The notes: generated by a model not told the origin, from the letters alone. A DNA stretch of 43,860 nucleotides from Lachnospiraceae bacterium (GCA_016280395.1 JAEEGQ010000154.1:1-43860), one strand, 5' to 3'. Shown: positions 15,762 to 24,500, counted from the stretch's first letter. Numbers and translations are program-made.

Positions 15762-17723
15762 ATGAAAAAGACCAGATTGATCATCATGTTATTGCTTACT
15801 GTCGGAGTACTGGCCGGCTGTGGCAGCAAGAAACCTGCAGTCAATGTTAAAAGTGACACTCTTTATGTAAAGCAGGTTGCAAATCTGCCCGATGATTTCA
15901 TTTTCGGAATGGATGCGTCGTCCGTACTTGCTGAGGAAGCCAGCGGCGTTAAATACTACAATTTCAATGGTGAAGAGCAGGACGTATTTAAGACACTTGC
16001 CGAAAACGGCATCACACACATTCGTGTACGTGTCTGGAACAATCCGTTTGATAAGGATGGAAACGGGTACGGAGGCGGAAACTGCGATATAAATACGGCG
16101 GTAGAAATAGGAAAGCGCGCCACAAAGTACGGAATGGCGCTTCTTGTGGACTTCCATTACTCGGATTTCTGGGCTGATCCGGGCAAACAGATGGTCCCGC
16201 TTGCCTGGAAGGACATGGAGATCGAAGAAAAGAGCGAAGAGCTTTACAAATATACAAAAGAATGCCTTGAAAAGCTGAAAAAAGCAAAGGTCAATGTAGG
16301 CATGGTCCAGATAGGAAACGAGACAAACGGCTCGTTTTGCGGTGAAAAGACCTGGATGAAGATATGTACGCTGTTTGCTTCGGGTTCAAAAGCTATCCGC
16401 GAAGTCTTCCCCAAGGCCCTCATTGCCATACATTTTGCAAATCCCGAAAAAGGCAATTATTCGAACTATGCAAGTAAGCTTGCATATTACAATCTGGATT
16501 ATGATGTTTTTGCATCTTCCTACTATCCTTACTGGCACGGAACGCTTGAAAATCTCGCTACAGAATTATCAAATGTCGCAGAAAAGTACAGCAAAAAAGT
16601 CATGGTAATGGAAACGTCTTACGCATACACAACGGAAGATACCGACTTTTTCGGAAATACCATAAGCGGACCGACAAATACCATCGTTACACAGTACCCG
16701 TTTACGATACAGGGACAGGCCAACAATGTGCGCAATATTACGGATACGATAGTTAATAAGACGAAAAACGGTATCGGTATTTGCTACTGGGAAGGAACCT
16801 GGATCACGGTCGGCACCGAATCCTACGACAAAAACAAGGAATTGTGGGAAAAATACGGCTCCGGCTGGGCATCAAAGGCGTCGGCGGCATACGATCCAAA
16901 TGATGCCGGAAAGTACGCCGGAGGCTGTGCAGTTGATAATCAGGCATTGTTTGACGCAAACGGAAAGCCGCTTGAATCCTTAAAAGTTTTCGGGCTTATG
17001 AAGAACGGGAATGAAATTGAGGTAAAAGCGGATGCGCTTGAAGACGCAAGGATCGTAGTAGACTTAAATGCGGAAATAGTGCTTCCTTCAACGGTAAACG
17101 CAGTAATGACCGACGATTCCAAGGTTGAGACACCGGTTACATGGGAGGCTTCCGAAAACGATTTCGTAAAGATGAAATCCAATGGTCCGCAGGTTTACAC
17201 CATCACCGGAAAAGCAGATGGAAAAGAGGTTCATTGCATTGTTTCCATGATCGAATACAATTACCTTAAGAATTACAGTTTCGAGGATGCGGACACTTCG
17301 ATGTGGAAGCTTACCGCCAACAAAAAATCCAACGAGCTGTATGTCGAGGATAAAGTAACCGACTCGCTGACAGGGTCGAAGCACTACCATTTTTGGAGCG
17401 CAGACAAGAACACCGTGGATTTTGATGTCGAGCAGACTGTTGAAAATGTTCCGTCCGGGAAATACAAGTTCACGATCTCAATAATGGGCGGTGACTGCGG
17501 AAAGACAAATATTTACGCATATATAAAGATAAACGGTGAGATTGTATCTAAAGCCCCGCTCACCATAAGCGGTTACGGCAACTGGGATACGGAAGCTGTT
17601 CCCGCGGTTGAGTACAAAGCGGGAGACACGCTTGTCTGCGGTATACATGTTGAGTGTGAGGGCGAAGGAAACGGTGCATGGGGCAAGATAGATGATGCCC
17701 TGCTTAATTCGGTCAGTGAGTAA
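15762..17723 (+). CDS. ganB: Arabinogalactan endo-beta-1,4-galactanase lipoprotein (GH53) with Ig-like domain and CBM
   Basis: 653 residues. The lipoprotein signal ends in LAGC with Cys20 as the lipidation site. The GH53 domain (about 45-410) has the acid/base Glu187 in QIGNETNGS and the nucleophile Glu284 in MVMETSYAY. It is followed by a bacterial Ig-like (Big_4-type) domain (about 430-495) and a C-terminal module starting NYSFEDADTSMWKLT (about 503-650) that resembles the CBM61 galactan-binding modules often attached to GH53. It cuts beta-1,4-galactan side chains of pectin or arabinogalactan at the cell surface. AGAGG precedes the ATG. It is co-transcribed with the LacI-type regulator. A very weak stem (TCGGG/CCCGA) follows the stop. 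The family assignment is strong; the CBM number is my inference. Confidence 0.93.
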   Translation: MKKTRLIIMLLLTVGVLAGCGSKKPAVNVKSDTLYVKQVANLPDDFIFGMDASSVLAEEASGVKYYNFNGEEQDVFKTLAENGITHIRVRVWNNPFDKDGNGYGGGNCDINTAVEIGKRATKYGMALLVDFHYSDFWADPGKQMVPLAWKDMEIEEKSEELYKYTKECLEKLKKAKVNVGMVQIGNETNGSFCGEKTWMKICTLFASGSKAIREVFPKALIAIHFANPEKGNYSNYASKLAYYNLDYDVFASSYYPYWHGTLENLATELSNVAEKYSKKVMVMETSYAYTTEDTDFFGNTISGPTNTIVTQYPFTIQGQANNVRNITDTIVNKTKNGIGICYWEGTWITVGTESYDKNKELWEKYGSGWASKASAAYDPNDAGKYAGGCAVDNQALFDANGKPLESLKVFGLMKNGNEIEVKADALEDARIVVDLNAEIVLPSTVNAVMTDDSKVETPVTWEASENDFVKMKSNGPQVYTITGKADGKEVHCIVSMIEYNYLKNYSFEDADTSMWKLTANKKSNELYVEDKVTDSLTGSKHYHFWSADKNTVDFDVEQTVENVPSGKYKFTISIMGGDCGKTNIYAYIKINGEIVSKAPLTISGYGNWDTEAVPAVEYKAGDTLVCGIHVECEGEGNGAWGKIDDALLNSVSE

Positions 17724-17793
17724 GTGAGGTTTGTCGGGTAAACCCGAATTTAAACGATTAAGTAATAATCGACAAAAAAACTTGTGCAAAAGG

Positions 17794-17822
17794 TTGAATT
17801 TTTAAGCATATTTATTTATAAT
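17794..17822 (+). promoter_or_regulatory. Sigma-A promoter of the amylase/sugar transporter operon
   Basis: TTGAAT (17794-17799), 17-bp spacer, perfect TATAAT (17817-17822). Transcription should start near 17829, giving a leader of about 80 bases. No GCAAGCGCTTGC-type operator is visible here, so control may differ from the galactanase operon. Confidence 0.85.
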
Positions 17823-17850
17823 CCGTTTTGTAATCGGGTTTTGTTAGGTT

Positions 17851-17878
17851 TTTCCCGTGTTTCTATCGATTCGGGAAA
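17851..17878 (+). promoter_or_regulatory. Leader hairpin of the amylase operon
   Basis: TTTCCCG (17851-17857) pairs with CGGGAAA (17872-17878) around a 14-base loop, between the predicted transcription start and the AAGGGGG ribosome site at 17896-17902. There is no T-run, so it is not a terminator. It may bind a regulator as DNA or stabilise the message. Confidence 0.4.
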
Positions 17879-17910
17879 CAAGCTTGCCAGCTGACAAGGG
17901 GGTTAAACCG

Positions 17911-19527
17911 GTGAAAAAGGGATATATAAAGCTGACCGTTCGGATGTTGGCGCTACTGGTACTGCTGCCCGCGTTACTGGGCGGCTGCGGAAAAAAGAAA
18001 GCCGTAAAGACTGTAGACCCAACGGATGATAATTACAGGGTATTCTATGAAATATTCGTGGGATCCTTCTCGGATTCCGACGGCGATGGGATCGGAGACC
18101 TTCGCGGTATAATCAACCGTATGGATTACCTGAACGATGGAGACATCAACTCCGGCAAGAGCCTGGGAATACAGGGGATATGGCTTTCGCCCATCCTTTC
18201 TTCTCCGTCCTATCACAAATATGATGTTTCAAATTATTACACTATAGATGAGAAGTTCGGAACGGACGAGGATCTTCACGAGCTTCTTCATATATGTGAT
18301 GAGCGGAACGTCCTCGTGATAATGGATCTGGTGCTGAACCATACATCCAATACGAACGTTTGGTTCATGAAGTTCACGGATGCCCATAAAAATGGCAATA
18401 CCGGAAGTGAGTATTACAACTATTACACGTGGGCAAATGCCGATTCGATCCCTGCCGGCCGTACATTCAGGCAGATCCCGGGATGTTCGGACCAGTATTA
18501 TGAATGTAATTTCTCGACGGATATGCCGGAGCTCAACTACGATAATCCCGATGTCCGCAAGGCAGTCCTTGACGTGGCAAAGTACTGGATCGACCTTGGA
18601 ATAGACGGATTCCGTTTCGACGCCATAAAGTATATCTACTTCAATGATACAACGAATTCAGTCAAGTTCTGGGATTGGTTCATGGACGAGCTGAGGGCAT
18701 ACAAGCCGGATATCTACTGTGTCGGTGAGTGCTGGTCGGGAGATACCGAGACGCTTGAATATGTCAAGGCGGTCAATTGTTTCAACTTCCAGGCAGCACA
18801 GGCCGAGGGCTTCATTGCGAATGCCGCTAAGAAAGGCAGTTCTGTTGCGGTGTTTACGGGCTATATCGAGAAATATCAGGACAAGGTCCAGACCGCTGAC
18901 CATGAATACGGTATGCCGGTTTCGTTCATTTCAAATCACGATATGGACAGATCGGCAGGATACCTGCTGCTTGCCAACAAACGTCCTCAAGTGGCGGCGA
19001 ACCTTTATATATTAAGTCCCGGATCGCCTTTCGTTTATTATGGCGAAGAGATAGGGATGAAGGGTTCGAGAGGCGGCGCGCAGACAGATGCAAACCGCAG
19101 GCTCGCAATGAATTGGGGTGATGATGATACCATAAAAGATCCCATCGGTGCCGATTACAGCCGCACAAAGCAGACGAACGGAACCGTAAAGGAACAGCTT
19201 GAAGACAGTGAAAGCCTGCTGAACTATTACGGAAAGCTCATTTCCTTAAGAGTTAAATACCCGGAGATAGGCCGCGGCGATTACAAGTCGCTCTCATATA
19301 GCAATTCTTCTTTCGGCGGGTTCGAGATCTTCTATGAAAACAGCCTCACATGGCTGTTCCACAACACCGGAGACAGCGAACTGACGATAGACCTTAAGGA
19401 TTGCAGCGGTTTTACGGGCACATCCGTAAAGATAACAGATTATATAGGACAGGGAAGCGCCTCCCTTTCCGGAACGACATTGACGATCGGGCCGCAGACG
19501 AGCGTGATCGTAAAAAAGGCGCAGTGA
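17911..19527 (+). CDS. Alpha-amylase family lipoprotein (GH13)
   Basis: 538 residues from GTG 17911, which has AAGGGGG 8 bases upstream; the longer frame from 17857 begins in the leader hairpin. The lipoprotein signal ends LLGGC (Cys26). All four GH13 regions are present: DLVLNHTS (region I), GFRFDAIKYI with nucleophile Asp237 (II), VGECWSG with acid Glu273 (III), FISNHD with Asp344 (IV). SDSDGDGIGDL near residue 55 is a typical calcium-binding segment. It hydrolyses alpha-1,4-glucan (starch, glycogen or maltooligosaccharides) at the cell surface. The next gene is the binding protein of the importer, so products are likely captured immediately. The exact GH13 subfamily and branch-point activity are not decided. 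Confidence 0.92.
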   Translation: MKKGYIKLTVRMLALLVLLPALLGGCGKKKAVKTVDPTDDNYRVFYEIFVGSFSDSDGDGIGDLRGIINRMDYLNDGDINSGKSLGIQGIWLSPILSSPSYHKYDVSNYYTIDEKFGTDEDLHELLHICDERNVLVIMDLVLNHTSNTNVWFMKFTDAHKNGNTGSEYYNYYTWANADSIPAGRTFRQIPGCSDQYYECNFSTDMPELNYDNPDVRKAVLDVAKYWIDLGIDGFRFDAIKYIYFNDTTNSVKFWDWFMDELRAYKPDIYCVGECWSGDTETLEYVKAVNCFNFQAAQAEGFIANAAKKGSSVAVFTGYIEKYQDKVQTADHEYGMPVSFISNHDMDRSAGYLLLANKRPQVAANLYILSPGSPFVYYGEEIGMKGSRGGAQTDANRRLAMNWGDDDTIKDPIGADYSRTKQTNGTVKEQLEDSESLLNYYGKLISLRVKYPEIGRGDYKSLSYSNSSFGGFEIFYENSLTWLFHNTGDSELTIDLKDCSGFTGTSVKITDYIGQGSASLSGTTLTIGPQTSVIVKKAQ

Positions 19528-19534
19528 ATTCGTA

Positions 19535-19556
19535 TTAAAGCGGTTTTCCGCTTTAA
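19535..19556 (+). promoter_or_regulatory. Intercistronic hairpin before the binding-protein gene
   Basis: TTAAAGCGG (19535-19543) and CCGCTTTAA (19548-19556) form a perfect 9-bp stem with a TTTT loop. No T-run follows, only A-rich sequence and the GAGGAGAG ribosome site. Its place suggests an mRNA processing or stabilising element that would raise the level of the binding protein relative to the amylase. Confidence 0.5.
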
Positions 19557-19578
19557 ATAAAAAAAGAGGAGAGAAAAA

Positions 19579-21435
19579 ATGAAGAAAAGAATTACTAAAT
19601 TCATTGCACTGGCAATGGCACTCGTTATGGTGCTTGCACTTGCCGGCTGCGGTAAGGGTAACAACAACAAGAACAACAACAACAACCCTACATCGAGTCC
19701 CGATACCCCTTCGGATCTTTCTGCACTTGCCGGAACATACGACATCACCGTATGGGTAAGTGAATCCGCAGGCGTTGCAGACCTCACAAAGACTCAGATC
19801 GCAGATTTCTGTAAGGACAACCCCGGAATCGTTATCAACGCTAAGGTTGAAGGCGTAACAGAGGCTGAATCCGCATCACAGATGATCGCATCCGTAGAAG
19901 ACGGCGCTGACCTCTACTGCTTCGCACAGGACCAGCTTGTTCGTCTTGTACAGGCAGACGCTCTTGCTAAGCTCGGTACCGCTACACAGCAGAAGATCAC
20001 AGAGCTTAACGACAAGACTTCCGTTCAGGCTGCAACGGTTGGCGGCGTTATGTACTGCTATCCTATGACATCCGATAACGGATACTTCATGTTCTATGAT
20101 AAGAGCGTCATCCCCGAGAATCACCTCGATTCACTTGAAGACCTCATTGCAGACTGCGAAAAAGCAGGCAAGATGTTCTCAATGGAGCTCACAACTTCCG
20201 CATGGTACAATGCAGCATTCTTCTTCGCTACCGGTTGTAAGTCCGAATGGACCATCGACAGCGAAGGTAAGATCACAGGCGTTGACGATAACTTCAACTC
20301 CGATAACGGTGTTATCGCTCTTAAGGGTATGCAGAAGCTCCTTAAGTCCAAAGCATTCAACTCATCTTCAGCAGGTTCCGATTTCTCGGCAGCCGTTCCT
20401 TCGGCAATCGTTGTTTCCGGTACATGGTCAACAGCAGCCGTTAAGGAAGCTCTTGGTGACAACTACGCAGCAACAGATCTTCCTTCCTTCACAGTTGACG
20501 GAAAGACATATCACTTAGGATCTTACTCGGGCTGCAAGCTTATCGGTGTTAAGCCTCAGAACGATACAAAGAAGTCGGCTGTTCTTCAGCAGCTTGCTCT
20601 TTACCTTTCCAACGAGAAGTGCCAGCTTGAAAGATTCAAACTTGTAGGTTGGGGTCCTTCGAACCTCAATGCACAGAAGAACGCAGACGTTCAGGCAGAT
20701 GTTGCTCTTGCAGCACTTGCAAAGCAGGCTGAATATGCTGTTCCTCAGCCTCAGATCCACGGTTCATGGTGGGATATAGCCAAGGTTTACGCAGTATCCG
20801 CTAAGGATGCTAACACAGACGAAGAGCTTAAGAAAGCCCTCGAGACATACGAAGCAACCATCAAGGGTCTCTTCGAGATGAGCGTTAATGAAAAAGAAGC
20901 TTGGACGGTTATCGGTTCTATGAACGGCGATACCAACTGGACCACAGATATCCCCATGGTTTGCAAGAACGACGTTTGGTATTCAGAGGCCATCAAGTTC
21001 GTTGCAGGCGATGCATTCAAGGTTCGTCAGGGCAAGAGCTGGGATGTTAACATCGGCAGCGACGGCAAGGCAGGCGGTCCTAACTTCGACGTAACAGAAG
21101 ATGGATACGGCTTTGTAGTATTCACATACGATAAGGCAACCAACACCGGTGTTATCAAGCTCGAGAAGAGTTCTGACGTTTACGGTTTCTCCGTAATCGG
21201 AACAATCAACGGCGATACATGGTCAAAGGATCTTACAATGGAGATCCAGCCCGATGGTTCATGGCTTACAAAAGAAGCTTACGAGCTTAAGGCAGGCGAT
21301 GAATTCAAGGCTCGTCAGGGTCTCGGCTGGGATGTAAGCTACGGTAACGGCGGCGATAACTACAAGGTAGAAACAGCCGGCACATACTACATCAAGCTTA
21401 CTACAGACAACAAGATCGAACTTATCGCAAAATAA
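19579..21435 (+). CDS. Sugar-binding lipoprotein (MalE-type) fused to two SusE/SusF-like modules
   Basis: 618 residues. The lipoprotein signal ends LALAGC (Cys24) and is followed by an Asn-rich tether. Residues about 52-435 are an extracellular solute-binding protein family 1 domain (YDITVWVSESAGVADLT at its start). The C-terminus holds two tandem modules, about 441-530 and 535-618, each with VIG(S/T)xNGDT, an AGDxFKxRQG stretch and WDV. This pattern resembles the carbohydrate-binding SusE/SusF-like domains of starch-binding proteins, an inference from the motif only. A normal MalE has about 400 residues, so the extension is unusual. Codons are strongly biased (GCT, GTT, CTT, TCC), unlike neighbouring genes, pointing to high expression. 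GAGGAGAG precedes the ATG. A terminator separates it from the permeases. Confidence 0.92.
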   Translation: MKKRITKFIALAMALVMVLALAGCGKGNNNKNNNNNPTSSPDTPSDLSALAGTYDITVWVSESAGVADLTKTQIADFCKDNPGIVINAKVEGVTEAESASQMIASVEDGADLYCFAQDQLVRLVQADALAKLGTATQQKITELNDKTSVQAATVGGVMYCYPMTSDNGYFMFYDKSVIPENHLDSLEDLIADCEKAGKMFSMELTTSAWYNAAFFFATGCKSEWTIDSEGKITGVDDNFNSDNGVIALKGMQKLLKSKAFNSSSAGSDFSAAVPSAIVVSGTWSTAAVKEALGDNYAATDLPSFTVDGKTYHLGSYSGCKLIGVKPQNDTKKSAVLQQLALYLSNEKCQLERFKLVGWGPSNLNAQKNADVQADVALAALAKQAEYAVPQPQIHGSWWDIAKVYAVSAKDANTDEELKKALETYEATIKGLFEMSVNEKEAWTVIGSMNGDTNWTTDIPMVCKNDVWYSEAIKFVAGDAFKVRQGKSWDVNIGSDGKAGGPNFDVTEDGYGFVVFTYDKATNTGVIKLEKSSDVYGFSVIGTINGDTWSKDLTMEIQPDGSWLTKEAYELKAGDEFKARQGLGWDVSYGNGGDNYKVETAGTYYIKLTTDNKIELIAK

Positions 21436-21504
21436 TCTGTATCAGTAATGATGCAATATCTGTTGTAGGACAGAGTTTAGGTTCTGTAATCCAGGACTGA
21501 CAGG

Positions 21505-21537
21505 CCGCACAGGGGGTCAGCCTCCTGTGCGGTTTTT
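21505..21537 (+). terminator. Terminator between binding-protein and permease genes
   Basis: CCGCACAGG (21505-21513) pairs perfectly with CCTGTGCGG (21524-21532) and is followed by five T residues. A smaller hairpin (ACAGA 21470-21474 / TCTGT 21483-21487) precedes it. No strong promoter is visible between it and the next ATG, so partial read-through probably feeds the permease genes and keeps them well below the binding protein. Confidence 0.85.
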
Positions 21538-21565
21538 CATAGAGAAGGCAAGGAAGGGCGATATT

Positions 21566-23458
21566 ATGAAACCCAAAACTAATAAAACGACCGGAACCAA
21601 GAAAAAAAGTGTTCCGGTAAGAAAAAGAAAATCTTTTGCAGAGGGTGTAAAAGGCTTTTTTAAGGCAGTAGGAAACGAGATAAAGTCGTTTTTCACGATA
21701 TTCGTGGATGGCTCCTGGCGTACAAAACTGTCATATGTAATATTTGGATTCGGAAATCTGGTACTGGGTCAGATAGCGAGGGCGCTGTTCTTCCTTGCTT
21801 TTGAGGCCTTATTCTTTTTCTATACCATTAAATCCGGTTGGGCTCGGATACTTAAACTCGGCAATCTGAAAGAACTCACAGAGCAAGTGGAATTCGTCCG
21901 TTTGTTTAATAAAGATATCCATGTTGAGCTTCTGTTAAGTATTTTTTCGGTTTTGCTGGTTGTAGTGTGTATCGTGGTTTGGCGCAACAGTTTCCACGGG
22001 AGTTACAGGAACGACAAACTTTTAAAAGAAGGCAGAAAAATCCCGCGCTCAGCATTTGATAAGGGTGTAATAAACTTTATCAAGGCAGTCGGAAACGAGA
22101 TAAAATCCTTCTTCGTAATATTCGTGAAGGGTTCCTGGCGTACAAAACTGTCATATGTTATTTTTGGATTCGGAAATCTGGTATGCGGCCAGATAGCAAG
22201 GGCAGCGCTGTTCCTTGCTTTCGAGGCTTCATTTATCTACTATATCATTAATTTTGGTCTGGCCTGGATACTCAAGCTTGACAACCTCGGTGATATAGGC
22301 TCACACGAGGAATATGACCCTATATTTGATACGTATGTCCGTGTTAACGGCGATAATTCGTTCAAGATACTGCTATACGGTGTGTTGTCTGTATTGCTGT
22401 GCATAGTATGCATTGTTGTTTGGCGAATGAGCTTCCACGGGAGCTACGAGAACGACAAGCTTCTTGAAGAAGGCAAAAAGATTCCGAAATTTAAGGATGA
22501 CCTTCATGACATAGTTGATTCAAAGTTCCACAGAACGCTGCTTACGGTTCCCGCTATCGGAATTACCATGTTTACGGTATTCCCGATCATCTTCATGATC
22601 CTTGTTGCGTTTACCAACTACGACGGTGCGCACGACGGGTATTCGGGACTGTTTACCTGGACCGGCTGGGCAAACTTCATGGAGCTGTTCAATACAAAGA
22701 CATCCAATCTGGGATACGCATTCGTGCACATCCTTTTGTGGACGCTTGTATGGGCGGTACTTGCGACATTCTCGAACTATTTTCTCGGAATGCTGCTTGC
22801 ACTTCTTATCAACAAGAAGGGCATAAAGCTTAAAAAGATGTGGCGCAGCCTCTTCGTTATGACAATAGCCGTACCGCAGTTCATCTCCCTGTTGTATATG
22901 TCAAAGCTGTTCGCCAAGAACGGCCTTATCAATATGCTGCTCATAAAATGGGGCTTCCTAGAGTTCCCGTTTGATTTCTGGGCAAATACCACGGCTTCAA
23001 GAATATTGGTTGTTGTAATAAACATCTGGGTCGGCGTGCCGTACCTTATGCTTATTGCAACGGGTATCTTGATGAACATCCCCGAGGATCTTTACGAATC
23101 CGCAAGGATCGATGGTGCGAACCCGTTCCAGCAGTATATGAAGATCACGCTTCCGTATATGCTCTTCATTACAGGCCCGTACCTTCTTACAAGCTTTATC
23201 GGAAACATCAACAACTTCAACGTTATATACCTGTTGGCGGGCGGTGCCGAGGCAAACAGCAACCTGCTAACTTCGGGAGGGTCCGCTTCGGATGTCGACT
23301 TGCTGATCACGTGGCTGTTCAAGATTTCGATGGGCACGGAGAGCAACTACAAGCTGGCTTCCGTTATAGGTATTTTGATCTTCATGGTTGTATCGGTAAT
23401 TTCCGTAATAGGCTTCAACCTGATGCCGTCAAATAAGAATGAGGAGGATTATCAGTGA
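21566..23458 (+). CDS. Sugar ABC transporter permease (MalF-type) with duplicated N-terminal module
   Basis: 630 residues from ATG 21566, with AGGAAGG 9 bases upstream; the longer frame starts at a GTG inside the terminator and is rejected. The C-terminal half (about 325-630) is a standard MalF-type permease with several helices and the EAA loop ESARIDGANPFQQYMKITLP, which docks the ATPase. The N-terminal half holds two copies of a module: residues 24-160 and 164-307. Each has KAVGNEIKSFF, the identical GSWRTKLSYVIFGFGNLV, two hydrophobic helices, then SFHGSY(R/E)NDKLL(K/E)EG(R/K)KIP. Lachnospiraceae MalF proteins usually carry one such module, from my knowledge of the family. It pairs with the downstream MalG-type protein to import maltooligosaccharides or a similar sugar. 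The ATPase is not in the window. Confidence 0.93.
   Translation: MKPKTNKTTGTKKKSVPVRKRKSFAEGVKGFFKAVGNEIKSFFTIFVDGSWRTKLSYVIFGFGNLVLGQIARALFFLAFEALFFFYTIKSGWARILKLGNLKELTEQVEFVRLFNKDIHVELLLSIFSVLLVVVCIVVWRNSFHGSYRNDKLLKEGRKIPRSAFDKGVINFIKAVGNEIKSFFVIFVKGSWRTKLSYVIFGFGNLVCGQIARAALFLAFEASFIYYIINFGLAWILKLDNLGDIGSHEEYDPIFDTYVRVNGDNSFKILLYGVLSVLLCIVCIVVWRMSFHGSYENDKLLEEGKKIPKFKDDLHDIVDSKFHRTLLTVPAIGITMFTVFPIIFMILVAFTNYDGAHDGYSGLFTWTGWANFMELFNTKTSNLGYAFVHILLWTLVWAVLATFSNYFLGMLLALLINKKGIKLKKMWRSLFVMTIAVPQFISLLYMSKLFAKNGLINMLLIKWGFLEFPFDFWANTTASRILVVVINIWVGVPYLMLIATGILMNIPEDLYESARIDGANPFQQYMKITLPYMLFITGPYLLTSFIGNINNFNVIYLLAGGAEANSNLLTSGGSASDVDLLITWLFKISMGTESNYKLASVIGILIFMVVSVISVIGFNLMPSNKNEEDYQ
21635..22486 (+). 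repeat. Tandem duplication within the MalF-type gene
   Basis: Copy 1 is about 21635-22045, copy 2 about 22055-22486. The DNA copies align at an offset of 420 bases over their first half (for example the run starting TACAAAACTGTCATATG at 21721 and 22141). The offset grows to 441 by the shared TTCCACGGG, so copy 2 has seven extra codons in the loop region. DNA identity is still obvious, which suggests a fairly recent event or gene conversion. Confidence 0.92.
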
Positions 23459-24378
23459 TGAGTAAAGAAAAACCGAAGAATCTCTCCATAAAGAAAGAAG
23501 CAAAGCAAAGAAGCCTTAAGACGCATCAGAAAGTGACAAACGTTATCGTATACATAATTCTCGTTATCGTATCGATCATCTGGATAACGCCGTTTGTCAT
23601 GATAGTTCTCGAATCCTTCAAGGGTGAGGCAACCTGCCCGACAGATGCCATTATCCCAAGGCAGTTCAGCTTAAAGAATTACAAGGCACTGTTTAACATA
23701 GGCGTAGAGAAAAAAGACGAGATCAAGTTCTTCAGATGGTACATGAACACCCTTATAATGTCATGTGTCTGCGCTATAATCCAGACCTTCATGGTACTGT
23801 GCATGAGTTATACGCTGTCAAGAATGAGATTCAAAGGCAGAAAGTTCCTAATGAACTTCATGCTGGTACTTGGTATGTTCCCCGGATTCCTTTCAATGAT
23901 CATCTTAAAGAAGGTTATGTCCGGCTGGAACATGATCGGTGAAAACGCTGTATGGGGTCTTATTATCATCTATACTGCAAGTTCTGCAATGGGCTATTAC
24001 GTATCGAAGGGCTTCTTTGATACGATTCCGAAATCGCTTGACGAGGCGGCGCGAGTGGACGGTGCGACAAGAGCAACTGTATTCTTCAGGATCACGCTTC
24101 CGATGGCAAAGCCTATCGTTATCTACACATTGCTTACCGCGTTCATGGGCCCTTGGGGCGATTTCATGTTCGCAAAATACATAGTTAATAACGCAACCGA
24201 CGGTATGAACGTGGCCGTTGGTCTGCAGAACCTGATCGCAACATCTGAAGGCCTTGCGGCGCACTACACGCACTTCTGTGCCGCCGGTGTGCTTGTCGCG
24301 ATACCCGTTACGATCCTGTTCATGTGCCTGCAGAGGTACTATGTTGAAGGTGTAACCGGCGGAGCAGTAAAAGGGTGA
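23458..24378 (+). CDS. Sugar ABC transporter permease (MalG-type)
   Basis: 306 residues from ATG 23458, which overlaps the last base of the MalF stop; GTG 23455 is an alternative. GAGGAGG (23441-23447) supports both. It has an N-terminal cytoplasmic stretch, about six helices and the EAA loop EAARVDGATRATVFFRITLPMAKP near residue 195, the contact for the ATPase. The ending AAGVLVAIPVTILFMCLQRYYVEGVTGGAVKG is typical of MalG. It forms the heterodimeric channel with the MalF-type protein. Translation is coupled to the upstream gene and a strong terminator follows. Confidence 0.95.
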   Translation: MSKEKPKNLSIKKEAKQRSLKTHQKVTNVIVYIILVIVSIIWITPFVMIVLESFKGEATCPTDAIIPRQFSLKNYKALFNIGVEKKDEIKFFRWYMNTLIMSCVCAIIQTFMVLCMSYTLSRMRFKGRKFLMNFMLVLGMFPGFLSMIILKKVMSGWNMIGENAVWGLIIIYTASSAMGYYVSKGFFDTIPKSLDEAARVDGATRATVFFRITLPMAKPIVIYTLLTAFMGPWGDFMFAKYIVNNATDGMNVAVGLQNLIATSEGLAAHYTHFCAAGVLVAIPVTILFMCLQRYYVEGVTGGAVKG

Positions 24379-24403
24379 TAAAAAATTTAACAGTACAACC
24401 CGG

Positions 24404-24443
24404 GCAACCGATCCCATCGCGGGACCGGTTGCTTTTCTTTTTT
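24404..24443 (+). terminator. Terminator of the sugar transporter operon
   Basis: GCAACCGATCCC (24404-24415) pairs with GGGACCGGTTGC (24421-24432), one mismatch, around ATCGC, and runs into TTTTCTTTTTT. Confidence 0.92.
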
Positions 24444-24500
24444 GCCTTTCATTTCTTTTCATCGGTCATTGTCATTTCGCCTGTTTCTGTCATGACAAAT

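Noticed and set aside
21527-21565. GTG start 13 codons before the MalF ATG
   Set aside because: It lies inside the terminator hairpin and lacks a ribosome site; ATG 21566 has AGGAAGG at proper spacing.
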